NCBI RefSeq assembly: GCF_029846275.1
Contig: NZ_JARVWS010000002.1
Coordinates: 806,001-870,000, forward strand
DNA length: 64,000 nucleotides
Direction of reading: 5' to 3'
DNA from: Nocardioides sp. CER19
GTDB lineage: Bacteria > Actinomycetota > Actinomycetes > Propionibacteriales > Nocardioidaceae
Below, piece after piece: positions 38,370 through 46,551 of this stretch. The first letter of the stretch is position 1, and each line of letters opens with the position of its first letter. Both the position numbers and the translations under genes were made by a program. The notes under the pieces were generated by a model. That model did not search any database. It worked only from the letters and a program-made list of their open reading frames with translations, and had not been told where the DNA came from.

Positions 38370-39105
38370 GGCGCCTGCCTTCTACGCCCGCCGCGGCGGC
38401 CGACGGGCCGACTGGTGGACCCTGCTGCACCCGCCCTACACCGTCTGGCACCTGAGCTACGTCGTGCTCGGCGCGGCGATGGCGCCGCGGATCGACGGCG
38501 TCGCGCTCGTCCTCAGCGTGCTCGCGTTCTTCCTCGCCGTCGGCATCGCCGCGCACGCGTACGACGAGCGCGCCGGCCACCCCCTCGGCACGGCGTTCAC
38601 CGACCGCGCGCTGATGAGGCTCGCCACGGCCGCGCTGGCCGGCGCGGTGCTGCTCGGCCTCTTCGGCGTCTTCTGGTGGGACGGGACGAACTGGGCGCTG
38701 CTCGTCGCCATCCCGGTGGGCGCATGCCTCGTGGTCGGCTACAACGCCGAGCTGTTCCACGGGATGATGCACAGCGACCTGGTCTTCGCGCTCGGGTGGG
38801 GCGGCTTCCCCGTCGTGGTCGGCTATGTCGCGCAGTCACCGGGGGCAAGCTGGCGGAGCCTGCTCGCGGTCGCCGCGGCGACCGGCGCCGGGATCGCCAC
38901 CACCTACGCCCAGCGCTTCCTGAGCACGCCGGCCCGCCAGCTGCGCCGCCGGACCGTCGAGGTCAGCGGCACCATGACGACGACCGAGGGCGACGTCCTC
39001 GCCGTCGACCGACCGCTGCTGCTCGTGCCGCTCGAGCGTGCGCTGCGGGCGCTGTCGTGCGGCGTACCGCTCCTGGCCCTCGCGGCCCTGCTGGCCCACC
39101 TGTGA
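38362..39105 (+). CDS. Unrecognised multi-pass membrane protein, coupled to the MenG-like gene
   Basis: A 247-residue protein with about seven helices. I do not recognise the family with confidence. The stretch 'AHAYDERAGHPLGTAFTDRALM' vaguely resembles the first Asp-rich motif of UbiA prenyltransferases. 'ALGWGGFPVVVGYVAQ' resembles their mid-protein helix, but no second Asp-rich motif is seen. GTG at 38362 lies within the methyltransferase end (8-base overlap), so the two are co-translated. A role in prenylquinone or lipid chemistry is inferred from context only. Confidence 0.7.
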   Translation: MAEAPAFYARRGGRRADWWTLLHPPYTVWHLSYVVLGAAMAPRIDGVALVLSVLAFFLAVGIAAHAYDERAGHPLGTAFTDRALMRLATAALAGAVLLGLFGVFWWDGTNWALLVAIPVGACLVVGYNAELFHGMMHSDLVFALGWGGFPVVVGYVAQSPGASWRSLLAVAAATGAGIATTYAQRFLSTPARQLRRRTVEVSGTMTTTEGDVLAVDRPLLLVPLERALRALSCGVPLLALAALLAHL

Positions 39106-39144
39106 GCGCGGCCGCGGCCACCCCGCGCTTGGCGCACGTCCGCG

Positions 39145-40407
39145 TCAGCGCGTGGGTCGCTGCGGTCGCGCAGGTCGGCTCGCCCCGCCCTGCTCGGCGA
39201 CCAGCCGGTTGGACCAGACCATGGCGGCGAGGTGGGCCTCGGCGAGACCGTTCCTGCGGCCGCTGAGGTACGGCGTCGAGCTCCAGTCCTCGTAGGCCAG
39301 GACGCTGTCGAGGGCCTGCCCGAGCAGCCCGTCGTGCTCGACGACGGCCGCGGCGATCGACAGGTCGAGCGGGAGCCGGCGGACGACGTCGTGGATGTCC
39401 TCCTCCATCAGCTCGGCGATCCCCGCGACGAGCCCGACCACGAAGCCGGAGTCGCCGGGTCCGCCCATCCACTCCGTGACGGTGTGGCACATCCGGGCGC
39501 GGGTGACGAGTCCGAGGAGCGTCTCGTCGTCGACGCCGGTGACCTCGGTGAGGACCATCAGCGAGACCCACTGCCGGATCCGGTTCACCCCGATCAGCGT
39601 GACGGCCTCGTGCAGGGACGACACCCGACGCGTGAGGCCCGTCTGCGCGGAGTTGGTGGCCTGCAGCACGCGCAGGGCCAGCGCCGGGTCGGCCGAGATG
39701 AGCGAGACCACGCTCGGCAGGTCGAGGTCAGTGGCGCTGAGGGCGCCGAAGAGCTCCAGACGCCGGGTCTGCGAGAGGCTCAGCGTGCGCATCGACAGGG
39801 TCTGCGCCCGGCCCACGGCGTAGCCCTGCAGCAGGTGGAAGCCCAGGTCACGGGCGTAGGCGATGTCCTCGTCCGTCTCGACCCGCTCGGCGACCAGCGT
39901 CAGACCGCGACCACGCAGGCGGGCGACCTCGGGACGCAGCACGGACTCCTCCGAAGAGGCCAGGTCCATCTTCACGTACGACGCGACGTCGAGCAGGCGC
40001 TCGTGGTCGCTGCCCACCACGAAGTCGTCGAGGGCGATGTCATAGCCGGCCCCGGCCAGCCTGACCACGAACGCGGCCACCTCGTCGTCGACGTCGACGT
40101 TCTCGAGCACCTCGAGGACGACCTGCCCGGGCGCGAAGGGGAGCGGCAGCTGGCCGGTGAGGTACTCGCGGGTCACGTTGATGAAGCAACGCCGGTTGCC
40201 GACCAGGCTCGTGAGACCGAACTCCGCGAAGGCGTTGTGGATGATCGTGCCGGTGGCGGAGGCGCCGCGGGCCGACGCGACCCGGGCGTCGGCGTCCGAC
40301 CGGAAGAGGAGCTCGTAGCCGAAGACCCGGTCGCCGTCATAGATCGGCTGGCGCCCGATGTGCACATCGGTCGCCGCGCCGCGGTCGCCGGCTGCTGCAG
40401 CTGTCAC
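39145..40407 (-). CDS. EAL-HDOD signalling protein (YuxH/CdgJ-like)
   Basis: A 420-residue protein. The N-terminal EAL domain (about 12-215) begins 'VHIGRQPIYDGDRVFGYELLFR' (ELL in place of EAL). It keeps 'LEVLENV', 'IALDDFVVG', 'VKMDLA', 'VAERVET' and 'FHLLQGYAVGRA'. The C-terminal HDOD domain follows (about 225-400). Proteins of this layout usually do not hydrolyse c-di-GMP and act in motility or surface control. GTG at 40407 is chosen. It is divergent from the DUF3052 gene. Confidence 0.88.
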   Translation of the reverse strand: MTAAAAGDRGAATDVHIGRQPIYDGDRVFGYELLFRSDADARVASARGASATGTIIHNAFAEFGLTSLVGNRRCFINVTREYLTGQLPLPFAPGQVVLEVLENVDVDDEVAAFVVRLAGAGYDIALDDFVVGSDHERLLDVASYVKMDLASSEESVLRPEVARLRGRGLTLVAERVETDEDIAYARDLGFHLLQGYAVGRAQTLSMRTLSLSQTRRLELFGALSATDLDLPSVVSLISADPALALRVLQATNSAQTGLTRRVSSLHEAVTLIGVNRIRQWVSLMVLTEVTGVDDETLLGLVTRARMCHTVTEWMGGPGDSGFVVGLVAGIAELMEEDIHDVVRRLPLDLSIAAAVVEHDGLLGQALDSVLAYEDWSSTPYLSGRRNGLAEAHLAAMVWSNRLVAEQGGASRPARPQRPTR

Positions 40408-40512
40408 AACGCGTGCTTCGGCAGCGGAGGGCCGGACCTGAGGAAAAGGTCCATGCTCGATGATGACGACCGACCAGCGGAGTGGATCCGCTCCGACAGG
40501 TGAGGGAGACCG

Positions 40513-40881
40513 ATGACGATCGCGAGGAAGCTGCAGATCCGTCCGGCGACGAACGTGGTGGTGCTGGGGCAGCCGTCGGCGGTGGACCTGGAGATCCCCG
40601 CCGACTGCCTCGTCGTCAGCGACCCGGCCGACGCCGCCACCGCGGACGCGGTCCTCGCGTTCGTCGTACGCGCCGACGACCTCGACGGCCTGGGTCGCCC
40701 GGCCCTCGAGGCGGCCCGGCAGGACCGGCTCGCGTGGATCCTCTATCCCAAGAACCGCCAGCTCGGCACCGACCTCAACCGCGACGTGCTCGCGGCGCTC
40801 GCCACCGAGCGCGGCGCACAGCCGGTCCGGCAGGTGGCGATCGACGCGGTCTGGTCGGCGTTGCGGTTCCGGCCGGCGTAG
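40513..40881 (+). CDS. DUF3052-like protein
   Basis: A 122-residue soluble protein with the DUF3052 pattern: 'KLQIRPATNVVVLGQP', an alpha/beta core, 'RLAWILYPKNRQLGTDLNRDVL' and the terminal 'PVRQVAIDAVWSALRFRPA'. Actinobacterial DUF3052 proteins have no known function. GAGGGAG lies 4 bases before the ATG at 40513. Confidence 0.85.
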   Translation: MTIARKLQIRPATNVVVLGQPSAVDLEIPADCLVVSDPADAATADAVLAFVVRADDLDGLGRPALEAARQDRLAWILYPKNRQLGTDLNRDVLAALATERGAQPVRQVAIDAVWSALRFRPA

Positions 40882-40883
40882 GG

Positions 40884-40910
40884 GGCGCCGGCCCCCCACG
40901 CCCCGGCGCC
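40884..40910. terminator. Hairpin between convergent DUF3052 and DinB genes
   Basis: GGCGCCGG (40884-40891) pairs with CCGGCGCC (40903-40910) across an 11-base loop, filling the 35-base gap between the two stops. Confidence 0.6.
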
Positions 40911-40916
40911 AGGCGT

Positions 40917-41390
40917 CTAGCCCCGCTGCGCCACGATCTGCTCGACGAGGATGTCGCCGTGGCCCGCGTGCCGGGCCAGCTCCTGGATCATGTGGGCGTA
41001 GATGTAGCGCAGCGTGACCGGCCCGTGGTGCCAGGGGTACTCGTCGGCGAGGTCGGCCGTCGCGGCGATCTGGCGTGAGTGCTCGCAGGCCGCGACGAAG
41101 CCCTCCCGCACCGAGGCGACGGTGTCCGACGGGTCCGGCACGAAGCTCTCGTCGACCGTGTCGGGCAGACCGACCTCGACCCTCGGCACTCCTGCGACCC
41201 GGGAGTGGAACCACACCTTCTCCACGAACGTCGCGTGCTTGACGAGCGCGAGCGGCGTGGTCAGCGACGGCACGAGGCGTCGCCGTGCCTCCTCGTCGTC
41301 GAGCCCGTCGAGCAGCCCCGCGATCTCCTCACGTTGGGCATCGAGCATTCCCTCGAGCAGCTCGCGCTCGCCGGCCAGGTGGATGGTCAT
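40917..41390 (-). CDS. DinB-family (DUF664) protein
   Basis: A 157-residue four-helix DinB-like protein. Candidate metal-binding histidines are in '[15 protein letters not shown]' and '[20 protein letters not shown]'. Such proteins include thiol-dependent transferases that use mycothiol or bacillithiol. The presence of mshB in this window makes mycothiol a plausible cofactor (inference). ATG at 41390 is preferred to an upstream in-frame ATG at 41468, which lies inside the divergent RNase HI gene. Confidence 0.85.
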   Translation of the reverse strand: MTIHLAGERELLEGMLDAQREEIAGLLDGLDDEEARRRLVPSLTTPLALVKHATFVEKVWFHSRVAGVPRVEVGLPDTVDESFVPDPSDTVASVREGFVAACEHSRQIAATADLADEYPWHHGPVTLRYIYAHMIQELARHAGHGDILVEQIVAQRG

Positions 41391-41424
41391 GGGGGAAAGG
41401 TACCGACGTCCTAGGCTGGCCCCC

Positions 41425-41898
41425 GTGTCGGACCAGGCTGTCATCATCCACACCGACGGCGGCTGCACGCCGAACCCCGGCCCGGGCGGCTGGGGCGCCG
41501 TGCTGCGGTACGGCGACCACGTCCGCGAGCTCTACGGCGGCGACGCCGCGTCGACGACCAACAACCGGATGGAGCTGACCGCTCCCATCGAGGCGCTCGA
41601 GCTCCTCAACCGGCCGGCGACCGTGCACGTCTACACCGACAGCACCTACGTCCGGAACGGCATCACGTCCTGGCTGGCCGGCTGGAAGCGCAACGGCTGG
41701 AAGACCGCCGCCAAGCAGCCGGTCAAGAACGCCGACCTCTGGGTGCGGCTCGAGGAGGCCTGCGCCCGGCACGAGGTGCAGTGGTTCTGGGTGAAGGGCC
41801 ACGCGGGCGTCGCCGACAACGAGCTCGCCGACCAGCTCGCGACCCGCGGCATGCGCGAGGCGATGGGCCTCGCGCTGCCGGGCGCCGTGGACGCATGA
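41425..41898 (+). CDS. rnhA: Ribonuclease HI
   Basis: A 157-residue enzyme that cuts RNA in RNA-DNA hybrids. Catalytic residues are Asp11 ('[12 protein letters not shown]'), Glu50 ('NRMELTAP'), Asp72 ('VYTDSTYV'), and His126/Asp131 ('[14 protein letters not shown]'). The basic handle '[17 protein letters not shown]' (about 86-102) is present, as in E. coli type enzymes. GTG at 41425 has TAGGCT 7 bases upstream (41412-41417), leaderless, and the divergent DinB ATG is only 34 bases away. Confidence 0.96.
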   Translation: MSDQAVIIHTDGGCTPNPGPGGWGAVLRYGDHVRELYGGDAASTTNNRMELTAPIEALELLNRPATVHVYTDSTYVRNGITSWLAGWKRNGWKTAAKQPVKNADLWVRLEEACARHEVQWFWVKGHAGVADNELADQLATRGMREAMGLALPGAVDA

Positions 41899-41905
41899 TG
41901 GCTGG

Positions 41906-42322
41906 GTGACGCTCTACGAGCGAGCCGGAGGCTTCGACGCGATCCTGGCGTTGTGCCGACACTGGCACGCGCTGTGCTCCGCCGACCCGCTGGCCGGGCA
42001 CCCGTTCGAGCACATCACGCTGCCGAACCACGACGAGCGCCTCGCGGCGTACCTCTCGGAGGCCCTCGGTGGGCCGCCGCTCTACACGGCCGGCTACGGC
42101 GACGAGACGTTCATGCAGCGGCTGCACGCCGGCAACGGCGACCACCCCGACCTCTACGAGGCGTGCCTGGTGCGGTTCGACCGCGCGCTGAGCGACGTCG
42201 GCGTCCCGCAGCCCGCCGCGGAGGAGATCTCGGCCTACTTCCGCGCGGCCACGACGGCCATGCACGCCTACAGCGAGAGCGTCGACCAGGTGCCGGACCG
42301 GCTCCCGTTCAACTACGCGTGA
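41906..42322 (+). CDS. Truncated hemoglobin-like globin
   Basis: A 138-residue protein with the short 2-over-2 globin pattern: 'TLYERAGGFDAILALCRHWHALCSADPLAGHPFEH', then 'HDERLAAYLSEALGGPPLYT' and the C-terminal 'EISAYFRAATTAMHAY'. The Gly pair and ERAGG start match the family. The proximal His is not obvious in the usual context, so haem binding is unproven. GTG at 41906 follows the rnhA stop by 7 bases. Its end overlaps the convergent thioesterase gene by 14 bases. Confidence 0.8.
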   Translation: MTLYERAGGFDAILALCRHWHALCSADPLAGHPFEHITLPNHDERLAAYLSEALGGPPLYTAGYGDETFMQRLHAGNGDHPDLYEACLVRFDRALSDVGVPQPAAEEISAYFRAATTAMHAYSESVDQVPDRLPFNYA

Positions 42323-42749
42323 CGCCCTCGCCGAGGAGCGGCGCCGCGATCTGCCACATCTCGTCCGTGAACACCGCCGGCCGCAGGCTCATCGGGTCCA
42401 GGTTGACGACGGTGCGGGTCCCGTCGGCATGCACCACCGCGCCGTCCGTCGACAGGATCCGGAACGCGTAGGTGACGCTGGTGCGGCCTGCCCGCGAGAT
42501 CCAGAAGTGCACGTCGACGTCGCCGACCGTCGTGATCGGCGCGTGGTAGGTCATGGTGAGCTCCCGGATCACCAGCACCGACGACGTGGCGTCGAGCCGC
42601 CAGCCCGCCTCCGCCCAGAAGTCGATCACCGCGTGGTCGAAGAGCAGCGGATAGGCCGCGTGGTGGAGCATCCCGTACCCGTCGAGGTCGTCGAGGTAGA
42701 CCCGGCGGCGCTGCACCACGCCGTCGAGACCGTCGATCAGAGCCGTCAT
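42309..42749 (-). CDS. Hotdog-fold acyl-CoA thioesterase (YbgC-like)
   Basis: A 146-residue 4HBT protein: 'RVYLDDLDGYGMLHHAAYPLLFDHAVIDFW' (core DDLDGYGMLHHAAY) carries the catalytic Asp region, and the beta-sheet follows ('TMTYHAPITTVGDVDVHFW', 'VVNLDPMSLRP'). ATG at 42749 has TTGGAGG upstream, preferred over an in-frame ATG at 42788 that lies in the operator region. It is divergent from a TetR gene with shared operators, so it is probably repressed by that regulator. Confidence 0.88.
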   Translation of the reverse strand: MTALIDGLDGVVQRRRVYLDDLDGYGMLHHAAYPLLFDHAVIDFWAEAGWRLDATSSVLVIRELTMTYHAPITTVGDVDVHFWISRAGRTSVTYAFRILSTDGAVVHADGTRTVVNLDPMSLRPAVFTDEMWQIAAPLLGEGVTRS

Positions 42750-42767
42750 GGTGTCCTCCAAGAAATA

Positions 42768-42818
42768 CGTCCGATCGGTCGTTAACAACTGAGAGCCTAG
42801 TAGGCGACCGATCGGTCG
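42768..42818. promoter_or_regulatory. Twin TetR operators, thioesterase / TetR
   Basis: CGACCGATCGGTCG (42805-42818) is a perfect 14-bp palindrome. CGTCCGATCGGTCG (42768-42781) is the same with one mismatched pair. Their centres are 37 bp apart in the 83-base gap between the divergent thioesterase and TetR genes, placing one site near each start. Confidence 0.8.
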
Positions 42819-42832
42819 TCTAGTCTGTTTCC

Positions 42833-43411
42833 ATGACGGACGGCAGGCGGGCGCGCGGAGACCTCACCCGCCGTACGGCGGCCCGGCACGCGGCGATGAC
42901 CGCGACCGTGTCGGGGCTCGACGGCATCACGGTCGGCGGGCTCGCGGCCGACACCGGGCTGAGCAAGAGCGGCATCCTCACCGTCTTCCCGAACCGGGAG
43001 GCGATCCAGCTCGCAGCGGTCGCCGAGGCGCGAGAGATCTACATCGAGACGGTCATCCGGCCGGCGTGGGGGGCCGAGCGTGGCCGCGAGCGGCTGCTGG
43101 CGCTGTTCGACCGGTGGGTCGCGTACGTCAAGGCCGAGACGTTCCCGGGTGGGTGCTTCCTGGCGAACACCTCGGTGGAGTTCGGCCACCGCGAGGGGCC
43201 GGTCGCCGATGCGGTGCGAGCACTCAAGCGGGAGTGGATCGAGCTGCTCGAGCGCGAGCTCGCCAGGGCCGGAGTGCCGGACCCGCAGGAGGCGGCGTTC
43301 CGGATCGACGCCTACTTCGACGCGGCGAACACGCACCTGCAGCTGTTCGGCGACGACACCGCGCTCGACCGTGCGCGACGCCTCGCGGAGGACGTCCTCG
43401 ATCGACGCTAG
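42833..43411 (+). CDS. TetR-family repressor
   Basis: A 192-residue regulator with N-terminal HTH 'GITVGGLAADTGLSKSGILTVFPNREAIQ' (about 31-59; core LSKSGILTVFPNRE) and an all-alpha C-terminal domain resembling TetR_C_6 types ('GCFLANTSVEFGHREGPV'). ATG at 42833. It is probably autorepressed and represses the divergent thioesterase through the palindromes at 42768-42818. The inducer may be an acyl-CoA or fatty acid (inference from the partner gene). Its TAG stop is the first half of the next gene's -10 box. Confidence 0.9.
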   Translation: MTDGRRARGDLTRRTAARHAAMTATVSGLDGITVGGLAADTGLSKSGILTVFPNREAIQLAAVAEAREIYIETVIRPAWGAERGRERLLALFDRWVAYVKAETFPGGCFLANTSVEFGHREGPVADAVRALKREWIELLERELARAGVPDPQEAAFRIDAYFDAANTHLQLFGDDTALDRARRLAEDVLDRR

Positions 43412-43421
43412 GTTGTGCGCC

Positions 43422-43922
43422 ATGCCCGTACGCCTGCGACCCATGACCGAGGCGGACCTCCCGCAGCTGACCAACGCCGAGTCGCCGTACGAGAACTTCG
43501 GGCCGCGCGGGCCGCGCACCGCTCCACTCGACCCGTCGCTGACCGCCGACGCCGGGGGGCTGACGGTCGTGGACGACGATGGCGGCGCCGTCCTCGGCAG
43601 CGTCAGCTGGGTCTGGCAGCGCTGGGGGCCGAACCCGCAGTCGCGCAACCCGATGATCGGCATCTGGCTCGCCGTCGCGGTCCGCGGCCGAGGCGCCGGC
43701 ACGGAGACGCAGCGGCAGCTGGCCGACCTGTTCTTCCTGCACACCACGGTCAACCGCGTCGAGGCGCACACCGACGCGCAGAACCTCGCCGAGCAGCGCG
43801 CGCTCGAGAAGGCGGGCTTTCGCCGGGAGGGCGTGACGCGCGGCGCCCAGTGGCGCGAGGGTGCCTACCACGACAGCCACATCTTCTCGATCCTTCGTTC
43901 CGAGTGGGAGGGGCAGCGATGA
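43422..43922 (+). CDS. GNAT acetyltransferase (RimJ/RimL-like)
   Basis: A 166-residue GNAT protein: 'RLRPMTEADLPQLTNAESPYENFG', 'MIGIWLAVAVRGRGAGTETQ' (the acetyl-CoA loop, usually R/QxxGxG/A), 'VNRVEAHTDAQNLAEQRALEKAGFRREGV' and 'DSHIFSILRSEW'. ATG at 43422 has TAGGTT 7 bases upstream (43409-43414), leaderless. The substrate amine is unknown. The downstream flavoprotein overlaps its stop. Confidence 0.9.
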   Translation: MPVRLRPMTEADLPQLTNAESPYENFGPRGPRTAPLDPSLTADAGGLTVVDDDGGAVLGSVSWVWQRWGPNPQSRNPMIGIWLAVAVRGRGAGTETQRQLADLFFLHTTVNRVEAHTDAQNLAEQRALEKAGFRREGVTRGAQWREGAYHDSHIFSILRSEWEGQR

Positions 43923-45574
43923 GCGCCGACATCATCGTCGTCGGGCACGGACTGGCGGGCCTGGTCGCCGCGGCCGAGGCGGCCGACGCCGGCAAGCGGG
44001 TGCTCCTGGTCGACCAGGAGCCCGAGCAGAGCCTGGGCGGCCAGGCGTTCTGGAGCCTCGGCGGACTGTTCTTCGTCGACAGCCCGGAGCAGCGCCGGAT
44101 GGGGATCAAGGACTCTCACGAGCTCGCCCTCCAGGACTGGATGGGCAGCGCTCAGTTCGACCGCGACGAGGACCTCTGGCCGCGCCGCTGGGCCGAGGCG
44201 TACGTCGACTTCGCAGCCGGTGAGAAGCGCGCCTGGCTCCGCGAGATGGGCCACCGGGTGTTCCCGATCGTGGGCTGGGCCGAGCGCGGCGACGGCCGGG
44301 CCGACGGCCACGGCAACTCGGTCCCGCGCTTCCACCTGACGTGGGGCACCGGCCCCGGCGTCGTCGAGCCGTTCGAGCGCCGGGTGCGCGAGCACGCGGC
44401 GACCGGTCGGATCGAGTTCGCGTTCCGGCACCGTGTCGACGAGGTCGTCGTGGAGCAGGGCGTCGCGGTCGGCGTACGCGGCAAGGTGCTCGAGCCGAGC
44501 GACATCGCCCGCGGGCAGGCGTCCTCGCGGGTGGAGGTCGGTGACTTCGACCTGCGGGCGCAGGCGGTGATCGTCACCAGCGGCGGCATCGGGGGCAACC
44601 ACGACCTGGTCCGCAAGGCGTGGCCGGCGCGCCTGGGCGAGCCGCCGCAGAGCATGGTCAGCGGCGTGCCCGCCCACGTCGACGGCCGGATGATCCAGAT
44701 CACCCGGGACGCCGGTGCGCGGATCATCAACGACGACCGCATGTGGCACTACGTGGAGGGCATCCGCAACTGGGACCCGATCTGGGCCAACCACGGCATC
44801 CGGATCCTGCCCGGACCCTCCTCGGTCTGGCTCGACGCGACCGGGCGGCGCCTGCCGGCGCCGCTGTTCCCCGGCTTCGACACCCTCGGCACGCTCAAGC
44901 ACCTGCGCACGACCGGCTACGACTATTCCTGGTTCGTGCTGACTCAGTCGATCATCGACAAGGAGTTCGCGCTCTCCGGCTCCGAGCAGAACCCCGACAT
45001 GACCGGCAAGTCGGTGCGCGGCGTCATCGACCGTGCGCGCAAGGGCCCCGGCCCGGTGCACGCGTTCATGGAGCACGGCGAGGACTTCGTCGTCGCCGAC
45101 ACGCTCGCCGAGCTCGTAGCGGGCATGAACCGGCTCGCCGACGTGGAACCGAGCGGGCCGAAGGTCGACGAGGCGGAGCTGCGCACGATCATCGAGCGGC
45201 GCGACCGCGAGATCGCCAACTCCTTCACCAAGGATGCCCAGCTCACCGCGGTCTACGCCGCCCGCCACTACCGCGGTGACAAGCTGTCCCGCGTCGCGAA
45301 GCCGCACCGGATCCTCGACCCGGAGCACGGACCGCTGATCGCCGTGAAGCTGCACATCCTGTCCCGCAAGACGCTCGGCGGGCTCGAGACCGACCTGTCG
45401 GGACGCTGCCTGACGAGCGCCGGCGTACCGCTGCCGGGCCTCTATGCAGCCGGCGAGGTCAGCGGCTTCGGGGGCGGCGGGATGATGGGCTACAACGCGC
45501 TGGAGGGCACGTTCCTCGGCGGCTGCCTCTTCTCCGGCCGGGTCGCCGGGCGGGCGGCCGCGGCCGCGGTCTGA
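43919..45574 (+). CDS. FAD-binding dehydrogenase (fumarate reductase/KstD-like)
   Basis: A 551-residue flavoprotein. The N-terminal Rossmann loop 'VVGHGLAGLVAAAEAADAGKRVLLVDQE' has GHGLAG for the usual GxGxxG. The capping domain is about 220-400. The C-terminal FAD block 'GLYAAGEVSGFGGGGMMGYNALEGTFLGGCLFSGR' (core AAGEVSGFGGGG) is typical of 3-ketosteroid/succinate-type dehydrogenases. ATG at 43919 overlaps the GNAT stop (ATGA). Members with this exact C-terminus are annotated only as FAD-binding dehydrogenases; the substrate is unknown. Confidence 0.9.
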   Translation: MSADIIVVGHGLAGLVAAAEAADAGKRVLLVDQEPEQSLGGQAFWSLGGLFFVDSPEQRRMGIKDSHELALQDWMGSAQFDRDEDLWPRRWAEAYVDFAAGEKRAWLREMGHRVFPIVGWAERGDGRADGHGNSVPRFHLTWGTGPGVVEPFERRVREHAATGRIEFAFRHRVDEVVVEQGVAVGVRGKVLEPSDIARGQASSRVEVGDFDLRAQAVIVTSGGIGGNHDLVRKAWPARLGEPPQSMVSGVPAHVDGRMIQITRDAGARIINDDRMWHYVEGIRNWDPIWANHGIRILPGPSSVWLDATGRRLPAPLFPGFDTLGTLKHLRTTGYDYSWFVLTQSIIDKEFALSGSEQNPDMTGKSVRGVIDRARKGPGPVHAFMEHGEDFVVADTLAELVAGMNRLADVEPSGPKVDEAELRTIIERRDREIANSFTKDAQLTAVYAARHYRGDKLSRVAKPHRILDPEHGPLIAVKLHILSRKTLGGLETDLSGRCLTSAGVPLPGLYAAGEVSGFGGGGMMGYNALEGTFLGGCLFSGRVAGRAAAAAV

Positions 45575-45578
45575 CCGG

Positions 45579-45905
45579 TCAGGCGCCCGCGCCGGCCAGG
45601 TTGAGGCCGACGACACCGACGACGATGAGGACGAGGCAGAGCGCCTTGACCGGGTTCATCGACTCGCCGAGCCAGAGGTAGCCGATGGTGGCGACGGCGG
45701 CGGTGCCCACGCCCGACCACACGGCGTAGGCGATTGAGACGGGCACCGTCTTGACGACGACGGAGAGCAGCCAGATCGAGACGGCGTAGCCGGCCACCAC
45801 GGCGAGCGACCAGCCGGGGTCGTGGAACCCGCGGGTGCGGGGGAGCGACGCGGTCGCTCCGACCTCGAGCCCGATCGCGCTGAGCAGCAGCAGGACGGCG
45901 TACAT
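45579..45905 (-). CDS. Small multidrug resistance (SMR) family exporter
   Basis: A 108-residue four-helix protein of the EmrE/QacE group. The key membrane glutamate is in 'AIGLEVGATASL' (Glu14-equivalent), followed by 'VVKTVPVSIAYAVWSGVGTAAVATIGYLWLGE' (core SIAYAVWSGVGTA) and the final helix 'ALCLVLIVVGVVGLNL'. ATG at 45905 has GGAG upstream. It exports cationic drugs or guanidinium-type ions by proton exchange. It is divergent from a TetR gene over twin operators. Confidence 0.92.
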   Translation of the reverse strand: MYAVLLLLSAIGLEVGATASLPRTRGFHDPGWSLAVVAGYAVSIWLLSVVVKTVPVSIAYAVWSGVGTAAVATIGYLWLGESMNPVKALCLVLIVVGVVGLNLAGAGA

Positions 45906-45926
45906 GTGAACTCCGGAAGAGGGTTG

Positions 45927-45966
45927 TGTAGCAGTCGCTACATCGCCAAATGTAGCACTCGCTACA
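45927..45966. promoter_or_regulatory. Twin TGTAGC-N4-GCTACA operators, SMR / TetR
   Basis: TGTAGCAGTCGCTACA (45927-45942) and TGTAGCACTCGCTACA (45951-45966) are 16-bp palindromes differing at one loop base, start-to-start exactly 24 bp. They fill the gap between the SMR ATG and the TetR ATG, so one repressor can shut both genes. Confidence 0.92.
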
Positions 45967-45978
45967 CCGCAGGGCACA

Positions 45979-46551
45979 ATGAGTTCCGTGTCACGCCGCG
46001 ACGAGCTGCTCGACCTGGTCACCGACCACGTCCTCGAGCACGGCCTCATCGGCCTCACCCTGCGGCCGGTCGCGGCCGCCATCGGTACGAGCGACCGGAT
46101 GCTGCTCTACCACTTCGGCAGCCGGGACGATCTCGTCACCGCGGTGGTGACCCGCACCGAGGAGCGCGCCATCGCCGCGGTCGACGCCCTGCCGCCGGCG
46201 GACGGCGTACGAGCGGGCGTCAACCGGCTGTGGGAGGCCTACCAACGGGACCCGATGCACGGGTGCCTCGACGTCTACGTGCAGGCAGCGGCGACGGGCC
46301 TCATCGGGCAGGAGCCCTACCGCTCCGCCGTCCTCGAGGCCAACGAGCGCTGGGTGCGCGCGCTGCGGGACTATCTGGTGCGCTGCGGCGCGCCCGCGGA
46401 CCGGGTGGGGCGGATCGTCATGCTCGTCGACTCGAGCCTGTTCGGCTTCCAGCTCGACCTGGCCACCGACCGGCCCGGCGAGCTCGCCCGCGGCGTCGAC
46501 GACCTGGCGGCCGCGGCGCAGGCGCTCGGGTCCGAGACAATGCGGTCGTGA
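45979..46551 (+). CDS. TetR-family regulator of the SMR exporter
   Basis: A 190-residue protein with HTH 'GLTLRPVAAAIGTSDRMLLYHFGSRDDLV' (core GTSDRMLLYHFGSR) near 25-53 and an all-alpha ligand domain. The context and operators indicate it represses itself and the divergent SMR gene, with a drug as inducer. ATG at 45979; GTG at 45988 is an alternative. GTGA overlaps the next gene. Confidence 0.92.
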   Translation: MSSVSRRDELLDLVTDHVLEHGLIGLTLRPVAAAIGTSDRMLLYHFGSRDDLVTAVVTRTEERAIAAVDALPPADGVRAGVNRLWEAYQRDPMHGCLDVYVQAAATGLIGQEPYRSAVLEANERWVRALRDYLVRCGAPADRVGRIVMLVDSSLFGFQLDLATDRPGELARGVDDLAAAAQALGSETMRS

